From Anaspis maculata (taxonomy: Eukaryota; Arthropoda; Insecta; Coleoptera; Scraptiidae), in assembly GCA_949128115.1 (NCBI GenBank), contig OX421964.1, positions 49,516,601 through 49,580,600 on the forward strand: DNA of 64,000 bases. The letters are read 5' to 3'. Made by a program: the position numbers and the translations under genes. Under the pieces are notes generated by a model. It was not told where the DNA came from and did not search any database. It saw nothing but the letters and a program-made list of their open reading frames with translations. Each line of letters opens with the position of its first letter. Positions within the stretch are counted from its first letter, which is position 1. Shown here one piece after another: positions 53,046 through 64,000 of the stretch.

Positions 53046-53444
53046 TGTTGGGCTATGTCTGGCCTTTTTGCAACCAAGTCCGCCTGTATGACGCTGGCTG
53101 TCTCTTAGGCTGGCAATTTCAGCAATGCTCACTGCCATTTTGCACTGACTTTTGTGACTTTTGTTGTGAACCTCCAGAAAATGTCATGCCAAACACAACC
53201 AAACATAGAAACGTCACGTTCATGTGATGACGTTGGCCTCCAGAAAATGTCAACCGCCGGCCATGTTGCCATGTTGTGACGTCATCACTTCTCCGGTCTA
53301 TCGCACCATTAATTTCTTGATAATGGCACTTTTTTCATGTTTTTTTTTCTTATGCTTCAGTTAACATTTTACTTTTGCATCGACCACTGAATATCACTAG
53401 GTATTATTATATGCAGTAGATCCCCTACAGTTTTAGCTTCAAAA

Positions 53445-53583
53445 TGTATTGGGATTGAATACTTCAGTTCACCTGTTTCATTATTAGATATAATTGTTGA
53501 CGTGACGATTGTTATAGACGAATAAAAAACTTTAGTTGACACCGTTGACACGTTGTTTTTGCGACTCAAAAAGGCACTCTGCA
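53445..53583 (+). repeat. Copia 5' LTR, about 139 bp
   Basis: It starts TGTATTGGG exactly where the dispersed repeat at 30.28 kb continues differently (CAAAATGACG), and ends near CTCTGCA just before the primer site. It contains AATAAA at 53521-53526. The short length is unusual. Confidence 0.75.
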
Positions 53584-53585
53584 AG

Positions 53586-53597
53586 AGGTTATGGGCC
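53586..53597 (+). promoter_or_regulatory. Copia primer-binding site (initiator tRNA-Met anticodon region)
   Basis: AGGTTATGGGCC is complementary to the anticodon stem-loop of initiator tRNA-Met. Drosophila copia is known to prime from this internal half-tRNA and not from the 3' end. Confidence 0.75.
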
Positions 53598-54510
53598 TTC
53601 AAATTGCTAAAAAACCAAAAGTTTAATCCCACAATAAAACGGTCAACGTTGAAAACGAGATACAAAACGGAGAAATGGCTGCACAATCGACGCTGCCGGG
53701 ACTCGAAAAATTGAAAGGACGAGAAAACTTCTCAACATGGAAATTCGCCATGGAAACATATCTTCAACACGAAGACCTTTGGAATTGTGTTTTAGGAACG
53801 GAAACCGACGCCAAGAAGATAACAAGAGCAAGAGCGAAAATCATCCTTTCTTTAGAATCCGTGAACTACGTCCACGTGCAAACGACCACAACCGCCAAAG
53901 AAGCATGGGATAACCTCGAGAAGGCATTTGACGACTCCGGCTTGACTCGGAAGGTAGGCCTTTTACGAAAATTGATAACCACTCACTTGGAGAACTGCGA
54001 CTTCGTCGATGAATATGTGAATGAGATCATCACAACGGCTCACAAATTAACGAACATCGGACTAGAAGTAAAAGACGACTGGATTGGCACCTTGCTGTTA
54101 GCAGGACTTCCAGAAGAATATAAACCGATGATAATGGGCATCGAATCGAGTGGAATAAAAATCACGGCCGATGCAATCAAAACGAAGCTACTGCAAGACG
54201 TCAAGATGAGCGACAAGGATCACAAGAGTGAGTCAGTACTCATGAATAAGCATGCATCAAATCGCGGAAATGATAAGAAAGCTCCAATTTGCTATGAATG
54301 TTCAAAACCTGGTCACTACGGTAGAAATTGCTTCAAAAGAAAGGAGCGCTTGAAACGAGAGCGAGAAAATTATTCAAAAAATAATACGCAAAGTGACAGA
54401 AACTCTCATCGAACTTTTTATACAGTTTTTTCTGTAAACAATGTCGATCAAGATGATTGGTATATAGATTCAGGAGCTACAGCACATTTCACAAACGACG
54501 GAAGTTTAAT

Positions 54511-55146
54511 AATAATAATAATAATAATATAATAATATATTTATTGATTCATAGAAATGATCTTACAAAATCATATAGAACAAGTCAAAGAGGTACCAAT
54601 AATGAGTTACTCAGGTACAAAGAGTAAAATTATAACATAATTAAAATTAAGGTAAGACAACCTCAATCAGCAATCATATCACAGTATATCACAGTCCAGA
54701 AATTCGCCTACAGTATAGTAACAGTTACTTATCAGATGTTGTTTAAGCACAGATTTGAATTGCACAAAATTATCTATTGTTTTTATTCTAGTAGGGAGTT
54801 TGCGAAAAATTAAGCCACAACAATATTCTGGCGATTTCTCGTATAGAGAAGTTCTGTGCTTGGGCAATCTAATTTCTTGCCCATATCTTGTACCGTAGGC
54901 ATGAAACATATCATTATTATAAAATAATTTCCTATTTTTATGAACAAACACACAACATTTTAAAATAAATAAGGATGGCAGTGTCAAAATATTTTCGGAT
55001 CTAAAGGTAGGTTTACATGTTTCCCTATACCTTAGGTTGAAGATGAGTCTTATAATACGTTTTTGTAGTACAAAGAGACGTTTAGTGTGAACAGCTCTAA
55101 GCAGCAGTTTAATTTAAAGCAGCAGCAGCTCTAAGCTTTCAGCAGC
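54511..55146 (-). mobile_element. 5'-truncated LINE inserted in the copia protease region
   Basis: AGTTTAAT at 54503-54510 and 55147-55154 is an 8-bp target duplication. The element runs on the minus strand, with a 3' tail of ATT units next to the left duplication. It was inserted after copia, whose frame it splits. Confidence 0.85.
54679..54987 (-). pseudogene. LINE ORF2 C-terminal end
   Basis: 102 codons including HAYGTRYGQEIRLPKHRTSL, GLIFRKLPTRIKTIDNFVQF and CYYTVGEFLD. This resembles the tail that follows the RT domain in jockey/CR1-like arthropod LINEs (R.....LP..R........F...LK..L). The upstream RT is missing through 5' truncation. Confidence 0.65.
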
Positions 55147-55782
55147 AGTTTAATTTCGGATCAAGAAGAAAAACCGAACGGAACTTGCACCGTAGCTGAT
55201 AATCAGAAATTGAAAATTGAATCAATTGGTGACATTAAATTCGAGATCGGAAATAACGAAAAATCTGAAACGATTGAAATCAAAGACGTTCTTTACGTAC
55301 CGGAATTGTCCACGAATTTATTGTCTGTTAGCAAAATAACCAAACGTGGACATACGGTCATTTTCAATGATAAGAAATGCGCAATTTACGATCATCACGA
55401 TAATTTAGTTGCTACTGCAAGCGAAATCGACGGCATGTACAAACTTGATCGGGCTAAAAATCAAGCGAATTTCACGACTACGAAAGAAAACCACGAAATT
55501 TGGCATCGAAGATTGGGACATCCGAGCGATGAAATCCTAACGAAAATGGATAGACTTGTCGACGGAATGGGGTTGAATTCGAAACGAAAATCAACTTGCA
55601 TCCCTTGCATACAAGGCAAGCAACACCGTACACCGTTTCAAACAAGCAAACATCAAACGACGCAACCGTTACAACTGATACATTCAGATCTCTGCGGCCC
55701 TATGCAAGAAAAATCATTTGGAGGATCGCGGTATTTCTTAACTTTTATCGACGATTTCACGAGAAAAGTATTCATATATTTT

Positions 55783-58583
55783 ACTTTCCCGGCCCACCCA
55801 CGAACACGGAGGGAAAGTATTGTAATCGTGCAGAAAAAAAGTTTCGAGATTTCACCGGATATATCCGTTTTGAGGTCCTCCAAGACGATTAAGACCATTT
55901 TCAGAATGATGTCTGTCTGTGTGTGTGTGTGTGTATGTGTGTGTGTGTGTATGTGTGTGTGTATGTGTGTCTGTCTGTGATCTTCCACGATAACTGCCGT
56001 AACGTTGACTGGATCGACTTGATATTTGGTATACAAACATGGTTGTTTCCTGAAAAGAGCCCATTAGTTTTTGGCTGTCATCTGTCAAACCCAACTGTCA
56101 CTATCATCAAATGTCAGAAGCTATATCTCACGGAACTCAACTTGCAATATGTCATTTGAAAGCCCTTGAAAAACTGTATTCAGAACAGTTGGAAACATTG
56201 CCCTATCTGTCATCTGTCAAATAATAAAAAATGTTGAAGTTCAAAACTTTACCAATGGGATGTTTTCCTGACAGGTTCTCAATAGATGTCCCTGGTAGTT
56301 CGTAAAGAGCTGAGAAACATTCAATTATCATAAATTGGCGACACTGATGCAGTTCGGCTGCCATGATATTTCAGCGGAATTTTTGAATGTGACGGTTCTG
56401 CAACAGGTTGCGGTCGTTGCCATAGAGTCGTTGCCAAATATGCCAAATGCTAAATTGTCTATGTGGCAGCTGTTGTCAGTTCCAGATTTCCCATTCCCGT
56501 ATCATCACGCACGGCCTTTGTACGAAAGCTCCTTGGTGCTGAACAGCTTGGTATAAATGAAGATACAATAATAGAAATCGATTGAACATCGAACACAATT
56601 TTCTTATTGCTGGGTGATGTGACGAAATTGCGGCATAAATTTCTGTTCACACAAAGAAGAGAGAAGCACGCACCCTGTGGAAGGTGCGGCCACAAATGGT
56701 TCTGTGGATAACTTCGTAGCTTGAGAGCCTGAAGAGACTAGAAGGTGTAGTGCAGACTGCAGACTACAACCAGAGAGTAGCCACAACCACTGAATTGAAC
56801 GTAAACTTCAGCGCGCTATGCGAGGAGGTCGAATGAAAGCCATGCAAATTACTTTAGGAACGTTTTTAATAAACAAGATTATGTAAAAACTACCAGGTTT
56901 TATCAATGATTCCAACTCGTATTCTCATGTCGCCTTTTCTTTCACACAAAGCAGGAAGCAGGAGGAGACCAGAACCATAACACCCAAACTAAACTCTGTT
57001 GAGCATCTTCAGACGAGCACTTCGGCGAAGTGTTGAATTCAAAATTAAGTAGCGTCAGTTGCACTTTCTTATTCCTTGACCTTACAGGCATGGTTTTGCT
57101 GCAGTTCACGTTCGTTGTTATTGTTCAACGAACAAAGAATGACCAGCGAAACTCAACACTTCAGACTTTGACACTTTTGATAAACGTCGCTCAATTTTTT
57201 GGGTTACATTTCAATTTTGAACGACAACAAGCAGTCGGTTGAGCTGTCAACATACAGAACACAAATGTTCCCAAGCCCCTTACGAACCACTAGGGACATC
57301 TAGCAGAGTTTCTTCAACTACGCTGAAAACATCCCATTGATTATTCAAAATCTATCCGATGGATTGGAACCAGATTTGGCAGGAAGCAACACAACAAAAG
57401 AGTCAAATTGAGGCCGCAGTTGCAGTTTTCCACCATTCTCCAGTTGAGCGTAATGAATTTTCGAAATTTCTCCTGGCCGTTGCCACTCAGGAGGGGCTCT
57501 CGCCGGTGTTTCGACCAGCACGACTCGCTTTTGTAGCAGGACTCCACTCAAAAATTTATTCCTGCTCGGGGATCGACTTTTTTTTGGAAATTTCAACTGA
57601 TATCGAAAGTAGATTGTATTGAGCGTCGTGCAGGTCTATTTTCAGAGTTGACACGGTTTCGGTTTCCCGACTGTAATTTTTTCAAAATGAAATTTGCACA
57701 TTCCGTGAATTTGAGAAAAACGCAATGCAAACTTCTACATGCGGTAAGCCCCACGAAATATCAATTTTAGGTGCAGACATGCTGTGAATAAAAGTTAGAG
57801 AAAAGATTGAGCTAATTTTTGAAGGAAAAAGTTTCGAAATCGGATCAACAGTTGCCGAGTTTTCCTCTCTGGAAAAACTGCAAATTTTCCAACTTTTTAT
57901 TCCGTGAACAGATTTCTTGGAATGTTTCTTTTAGAGAATAGATAACTGGTTCTTGAACATTTTCCAATAATTTCTCTCCAATTTCCCGGAAATTTTCCTC
58001 CTGAAAATATAAAACCACTCATGCGATCGTACAAATTAAGCGGTTCTGTCACGATAATTACCGAATTATTGATCCGATCAAATCGAAATCAGGTACGGAG
58101 GCCTAAGTTCAGCCTGGAATGTTCTGATTAGACTTTGGGTGGATGATTTTGATCGGAAGCCCTCAGGTGGCACATTGGGTCTGGGTTTGTCTGCCCAAGC
58201 TCTAAATTGAAAATATAGAGTTGAAATTTGACACAAAGATGCAGTGAAAGTTTTCAATCAAGTTTTTGTAATTTCATCATCATATCTGAAGTAGGAACAA
58301 AAATTTCAATAAGGAACCAGCATTGCATTTTTGAGATATCACAACAGTTAGCTACCTAGTTCTACCTTTTGGATCATTTCATCACCTTGGAAAACTGACC
58401 TAACCTGTCATTTTTTCTGTCCGCTCAACAATGGATGCAGGATGCTCGCTAAACGCTCGACTAAATAGAATTTTTTCATCAATTTCCAAATCGAATCGTC
58501 CCCTCCCGAAGGGACACTTCGATCAAAATCATTACTGACGTCTCTGGATACCACCGGGAAAGTTTTGTGTCGCCCCACAACAG
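55783..58583. mobile_element. 2.8-kb insertion in the copia integrase, class unknown
   Basis: Copia is cut after ATTTT (55778-55782) and resumes with ATTTT (58584-58588), suggesting a 5-bp duplication, though the T-run leaves the edges uncertain. The left end is ACTTTCCCGGCCC. The right end has CCGGGAAAGT about 20 bp from the edge and finishes CCCCACAACAG. It contains a TG/TATG microsatellite (55918-55975), a following CTTGATATTTGGTATACA block, and no recognisable protein. Confidence 0.65.
55910..55978. repeat. TG-rich microsatellite
   Basis: TGTG interrupted by TATG and CTGT units. It gives spurious Cys-Val and Thr-His frames. Confidence 0.95.
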
Positions 58584-60900
58584 ATTTTTTGAATACCAAA
58601 GACGAAGTACTTCAGCGGTTCAAAGATTTCAAGAATTTTGTCGAAAATCAAACGAACAAAAAAATCAAAATTCTACGAACGGACAATGGACGTGAATACG
58701 TAAACGAAGCATTCAAGAATTTTCTGAAGAAGTCCGGTATTCAGCATCAGACAACAGTTGTCTACACACCGGAACAAAATGCAGTCGCCGAAAGATATAA
58801 CCGTACGATCGTTGAGAAAGGACGCTGCATGATGTTCGAGGCAGGGTTGGACACCAGATTTTGGGCGGAAGCCGCAAATACTGCTGTGTTTTTAATCAAC
58901 ATTTCCCCAACAAAGTCATTGGAAAATACGACACCGGAAGAGGCCTGGACTGGAAGAAAACCAAACGTTTCACATTTGAAGATCTTTGGATGTAAAGCCA
59001 TGGCCCACATACCGAAAGAAAAACGCAAAAAATGGGACTCAAAGTCAGAAGAGTGTATTTTCGTTGGCTACTCAGAAGGTACCAAAGGTTATCGACTATT
59101 CAACAGAAGAACACGCCAAGTAATCGTGAAACGCGACGTTATTTTCCTGGAAAAGGAATTCAACGAACTGAAAAACAAAGAAGAATCGAAAAAGGAAGAC
59201 ACGTTTATACCTTTGAGCGAAGAAGATGTCGTCATCGAAGAAAACATCACGGAAGATGATAATATCACCGAAGAAGAAAATACCAGCGGAGAAGACAACA
59301 CCAGCGAATTAGAAAACGTGATCAAAGACATCGAAGACGTAAAAAATGCAATTGAAGACACAAACGCAAATAAAGACAAAGCAAGACGATCATCGCGACT
59401 CCGCAAACCAAAAAAATGGGACGATTATGTAACGTACAATACGAAAATATCCGAGGAAGAACCATCAACATTCGAAGAAGCACAGAACAGTGGAAACGCA
59501 ACAAAATGGAAAGAAGCTATGGTAGCCGAATACGGTTCACTGATAAGCAACGAAACGTGGATATTGACTGATCAGCCAAAAAATCGTAAAGTTTTGAACT
59601 GTAAATGGGTATTCAAACTCAAGAAAAACCCAGATGGTAACAGTCATAAACACAAGGCTCGTTTAGTAATCAAGGGTTGTTCACAAAAACATGGAATAGA
59701 TTATAACGAAACATACGCACCTGTGATTCGACATACCTCCCTTCGAATGTTGCTAGCAATGGCCGCCAAATTCGATTTAGACATCACTCACATGGATGTA
59801 ACAACGGCCTTCCTGCACGGCGACATTGAAGAAGAGATATATATGGCACAGCCTAAAGGATTTGAAGTTGAAGGTCAAGAAACGAAAGTATGCAAACTGC
59901 AAAAAGCGATTTACGGATTGAAACAAGGAAGTAGAGCTTGGAATATGAAACTAAGTACAGTGCTCAAGAAATTCGGCCTCAAACAATCAAATTCCGACCA
60001 ATGCATCTACTTTGATGAGAAGAATCCAAGAAGTTTGATAGTAGCAGTTTACGTGGATGATCTTTTGATCTTTAGCGACAATCACGAAAAAACGAAGAAA
60101 ATGAAGAGAAATCTGGAATCAAATTTCACGATGAAAGATTTGGGCGAAGCTAAATATTGTCTCGGAATGACCATCACCCGAGACAGAAAAACAAGGAAAA
60201 TATGGATCGACCAATCCAAATATATTCTTGATGTTTTGGCACGCTACAATATGAACGACTGTAATCCTTGCTCAACACCAGTTGATTGCAACCAGAAGTT
60301 GACCAAAGATATGGCACCAATCAGTCAAGAAGAAAAAATCGAAATGCAACGAATTCCTTACCAAGAAGTTGTTGGATCAATAATTTACGCCAGTCAACTG
60401 ACACGACCAGATTTAGCCTTTGCCGTGGGTCTACTAAGTAGATTCAACAATAATCCGGGTCGTCCACATTGGACAGCCGTGAAACGAGTACTACGCTACA
60501 TGAAAGGCACCGTTGATCATCGACTGGAATTCGGTGATAAAGGAAACGAACTCGAAGGATTCTGCGATGCAGAGTGGGCCAGCGATTCTGAAGATAGGCG
60601 CTCGACGACAGGGTACCTCTTCAAGTTATTCGGCAATTTGATCGCATGGAACTGTAAGAAACAACCGACCATTGCAATATCGACAACAGAAGCCGAGTAT
60701 ATGTCCTTGTCAGCAGCAGTCCAAGAAGCTGTATGGTTGAGAAACTTGATAACCGACATCCTACCAGAAGACGTTGTCAACCATCCAACAACCATCTACA
60801 GCGACAACAAAGGAGCAATACACTTGGGAAACAACGGCGGATACCGTTCCCGCACGAAACACATCGATATAAAACACCACTTCCTGCGCGAAAAAATCGA

Positions 60901-61540
60901 TGGTAGTCCGGACGTTAGAGGAAACCACCCTGCATTTTAGGGTTAAAACATGCCAGTTGGTATAGTTGTTCCATGAACTATAATCTTCCGATTCAGAAGT
61001 GTAGACATCAGCAGCAGACGTGCAGGCTCTGTGTGCAGAGTGAAGAAGGAAAAATGGTAACTCATAAACCAAAAGAGGTAGAGTCGTCTAAATCGGCATT
61101 TATATCCCGATGTTCATGGCAATGAAATTTCATCAAACCATTTTCAAATATCCCGAAGCATTTCTGGAATATTCTGGAACACTTGTTTTTTTTCATGAAA
61201 ATTTAATTTTTGGGTGAATCAATGAATTTTGAAAGTATAAGAGTGAAACTTGGTAGTTCTTCATTCAGGGATGTGATCAATTGAAAATAATCGGTAGCCA
61301 GTGCCTAGGCCTTCTACTTCCAGAAAAAAGACATTCAACTTTTTTCCTCTTCCAGGCAGCCATCTTGCGTTAACTATTTGCAGAATAATCAAGGAAGTGA
61401 CTGGTTATTATAAAGTTGGTGAGGTACAACCATTTTACCCCAAAAAAAGTAACATCGACATTAGGAACTGCCTTCTTGTAGAATAAACATTGTCATTCGA
61501 GTTGTTCATGATTTTACAGACTTTCTTTTCTCATGATGGC
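60901..61540. other. Unassigned flank of copia
   Basis: No copia 3' LTR and no continuation of the dispersed repeat found upstream of the LTR, so the original right border has been lost. Confidence 0.5.
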
Positions 61541-63895
61541 TAATTAGTCTAGGATCTTTTCGGATAAAAAGCAATGCTAGAGGCAAGTCATGTTAAAGTT
61601 TGGCAACATACGTTTTTAGGGTATTTGGACCCCGCTGAATACGAAAACCATTGTTGCCAAGCCGAATTTCGCACCGGAAGCCCGCAATGGGGGGGTAAAG
61701 GGGAGGGAAGACCAAAAATCACTATTTTTCACCATTTTTGATGTCGGGACTGCGACCTGTCATTAACATGAAGTGAATTATATCATATCTTGATTCACTG
61801 AGGTCTTATACTACCATATTGACATAATTACTGTCAAAATTTCTAGAGGGGGAAGACTGGTGGGGGGAATGTTGACTGTGTAGATGATTCTTCTTTTCTC
61901 TCGATTTTGAGTCAATATAAACCTGTTTGGTATCGTTTCCGACTAAATTCCATATTCCCTATTCAACTATGGTGTTCAAATTGCAATAGAAGCAAGTTTG
62001 AACAAGTTTTACATGATGAAACATGTTTTTTGTTAATATTTTTTTACGTCTTTCAACTGTGTTATTTTACTGCAAACCGGCATTTTTTCTCAAAATTCTT
62101 GCGTAGTTTGTTAGTCTCATGTATTTACCATGATATAGGCATCCAATTGATTTGCCTCTACTTTTTTAAATATGAAGAAAAAAAAATTTTGTGGAAATTG
62201 TTTGGCCCTACTTTTCAACTTTGTTTTTTTGCTGTATGATGTATGTATGATCAAAACTCAAGTTTTTCATATTTTAAAAAGTGAAGACACACTTAGTATG
62301 TGATATATTGTGTGAAATACACCAGACTAACGAATTACGCAAGAATTGTCAAAAAAAAACTCCGATTTGCATTGAAATATCATAATTTATAGAATTGAAA
62401 AAAATACGCTAATGAAACTGAAGAGAACTTGGTGCAACCGAAGGCAGATATGTACATTACCCTAAACGTTAAGTTGAATAATACAATTATAGGTTTCATC
62501 ATTCACATTTATCACATTCGATTTCAAAATCTCTTTCGATTTCAAAATCTCTTTCGATTTCAAAATCTCTTTATCTACCTCTTCTCTGGGTATTATTAGA
62601 GGAATGCGGCTTTTTCGAATATAGGTACATCTCATGAACGTAAATTTTGAGGAGTTGTTCGTTTTTAGAGGTTGATGGTAGAGAACACCTGCCCAAGACG
62701 TTCGAAAAAGGTAACTTTTCTTAGAGGTTTGATAGATCATCTCACGGAAATCCAAAAAAGGTAACCTTTTTTAGAGCATAATCAAACATACCAAAGAATT
62801 TATTTATTTTTTTTAACTGAAATAGAACTTCTTGGAGAAGTTGGAGAAAGGTAACCTCAAGGGTAACCTTTGGAGCTTAATAGAACATCTCAAAGAAGTG
62901 CAAAAGTGGTAACATTTTTGGAGCCCAAGAGAACATCACAAAAAAGTTGGAATAAGGTGACCTCTCTGTATCTTAATAGGGCATATCAAAGCTGTTTGGA
63001 AGAGGTAACCGTTTCTCGAGCTCAATAGAACATCTCAGGTCTCTTTGAGAGGACTCTTGCCCACTGGGCATCAGGTTCTGACATGAAAAACTCTTCTTTT
63101 GAAAAAAAGTACATTCTAGAATATCTCAGCTAAGGTTTCATTTATAATTATGAGGTGGAGGACCACAGTTTTTCATCATACAATAAAATAATAGCAAAAA
63201 ATAAAGTTGAAAAGTAGCGCCAAACAGTTTTCACAAACAAATTTTTTTTTCATATTTTAAAAGTTGTAGGCACATCAGTTACATGACTGTATTGTGTGAA
63301 ATACACCAGACTAACGAACTACGCAAGAATTTTGAGAAAAAAATGCCGATTTGCAATGAATAACACAGTTCAAAGTGGTAAAAAAATATTGACAAAAAAA
63401 CATGTTTTATCATCCAAAACTTGTTCAAACTTGCTCCTATTGCAATTTTGACCCCATAATTGAACTGAGAATATGAAACTTGATAGGAAAAGATACCAAA
63501 CATGTATATATTCACTCAAAATCAAGAGAAAAAAAGAATCATCTTCACAGTCAACATTCCCCTCACCAGTCGCCCCCCTATGGAAATTTTGACAGTAATC
63601 ATATCAAAATGGTGGTATAAGACCCCAGTTAATCAAGATACGATGTAATTTACTCCACATTGATGACAGGTCTCAGTCCCGGTTTGAAAAATGGTGGAAA
63701 ATGGTGATTTTTGGTCTTCCTCCCCCTTTACCCCCCTATTGAGGGCTTCCGGTGTAAAATTCGGCTTGGCAACAATGGTTTTCGTATTTAGCGAGGTCCA
63801 AATACCCTTAAAACATATGTTGCCAAACTTTAACATGACTTGCCTCTAGAACCACTTTCCAGGCCACTTTTACAAAAATGATCCTAGTCTAAATG
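61541..63895. mobile_element. 2.35-kb foldback element
   Basis: AGTCTAGGATC (about 61548), GCAAGTCATGTTAAAGTTTG and GTTTCCGACTAAATTCCATA-type, GCATTTTTTCTCAAAATTCT and other blocks recur inverted between about 63160 and 63890. The centre (62350-63160) is unique and contains GGTAACC-type repeats. No coding sequence. Confidence 0.85.
62517..62570. repeat. 18-bp tandem repeat, three perfect copies
   Basis: Unit TTCGATTTCAAAATCTCT at 62517, 62535 and 62553, in the centre of the foldback. Confidence 0.95.
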
Positions 63896-64000
63896 TGGTT
63901 ATTGAAAGGAAAAATTACGTTGGGCATTATTATGCCTCACATGTTGTCAAGTCGATCACAAAAATTTATCATCATCAGTGTAGACGTTTGTCTCAGACAG

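Larger units (their letters stand above)
52246..53308. mobile_element. TTA-site inverted-repeat element (PIF/Harbinger-like), composite
   Basis: TTA at 52243-52245 and 53309-53311. Ends TGGTGCGAT and its inverse, continuing (after removal of a nested MITE on the left) as about 90-bp near-identical inverted repeats containing TGACGTCACAAC and GGCCGGCGGTTGACATTTTC. A 3-bp TTA duplication is typical of PIF/Harbinger. The interior holds an R1-type LINE fragment and not a Harbinger transposase. Confidence 0.8.
51325..53444. repeat. Dispersed repeat, second copy, split by two insertions and cut by copia
   Basis: Pieces 51325-51371, 51972-52245 and 53309-53444 together match 29840-30290. The gaps and the end correspond to the THAP-type element, the TTA-site element and the copia LTR. 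Confidence 0.9.
53445..60900 (+). mobile_element. Ty1/copia LTR retrotransposon, split twice and 3'-truncated
   Basis: 5' LTR, half-tRNA primer site and gag-pol. Segments 53675-54510, 55155-55782 and 58589-60900 have no stops, and the frame continues across both insertions once each is discounted with its duplicated target. The end of RNase H and the 3' LTR are absent; sequence diverges after HHFLREKI near 60900. Confidence 0.93.
53675..60940 (+). pseudogene. Copia gag-pol polyprotein, interrupted
   Basis: Gag (53675 on) has the typical GRENFSTWKFAMETYL start. The zinc knuckle C-X2-C-X4-H-X4-C is at 54290-54331 and the protease active site DSGA at about 54467. After the LINE insertion come the GAG-pre-integrase segment (WHRRLGHPSDE, about 55501; then CIPC) and the first integrase Asp (HSDLCGP, 55681). 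After the second insertion come the second Asp (LRTDNGREY, 58673) and the Glu region (TPEQNAVAERYNR), RT (WVFKLK, then YVDDLLIF at about 60052) and RNase H (CDAEWASD, STTEAEYMSL, SDNKGAI). The reading ends GSPDVRGNHPAF in non-copia sequence, so the C-terminus is lost. As it stands no single protein can be made. Confidence 0.92.

Noticed and set aside
55653..56094. Minus-strand frames rich in Thr-His as a coding gene
   Set aside because: They are translation of the TG microsatellite and antisense copia.

Overview
This is a window of animal nuclear DNA, almost certainly from an insect. It has spliced genes with GT-AG introns, low GC content, and a dense mix of arthropod-type transposable elements: copia, R1-like LINE, hAT, THAP-bearing and Tc1/mariner-like DDE elements, TTAA-site MITEs and a tRNA-derived SINE. 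A sap-feeding hemipteran would fit the repeat types, but that is a guess. No prokaryotic operon, CRISPR array or rRNA gene is visible.

Three host genes can be built exon by exon with matching splice phases. FAM76 is on the + strand, with five coding exons from 22858 to 41790 (326 aa) and introns of about 10.5 and 7.3 kb filled with repeats. Pyridoxal kinase (PDXK) is on the - strand, with five exons from 46918 to 45227 (293 aa). The 5' part of the spindle-checkpoint gene BubR1/Mad3 is on the + strand, with four exons from 47499 to 48592 (307 aa so far). PDXK and BubR1 are head to head across about 580 bp.

Almost everything else is repeats. 1-1440 is a dead LINE reverse transcriptase. 1633-7760 holds a 133-bp satellite in two subfamilies and two orientations. 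8.0-20.2 kb is a chain of inverted-repeat (foldback) elements, dispersed repeats and a non-autonomous hAT. 20.4-22.3 kb has a long hairpin and an internally deleted hAT with a perfect 8-bp target duplication. The FAM76 introns contain nested foldbacks of 1-4 kb. 48.6-53.4 kb holds MITEs, a SINE and a nest of elements inside one dispersed repeat. 53.4-60.9 kb is a copia element with a half-tRNA primer site, split by two later insertions and truncated at its 3' end. 61.5-63.9 kb is another large foldback.

The most unusual feature is the number of large palindromes, at least nine, with arms of about 0.2 to 1 kb. Several otherwise different families carry the same short blocks in similar order: a block like ATGAAAYTTGGYAYACRTG, then a GTGGMGCCACGC-type block. 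The 133-bp satellite also carries the first of these. Several insertions can be dated relative to each other because an empty copy of the target repeat lies elsewhere in the window.
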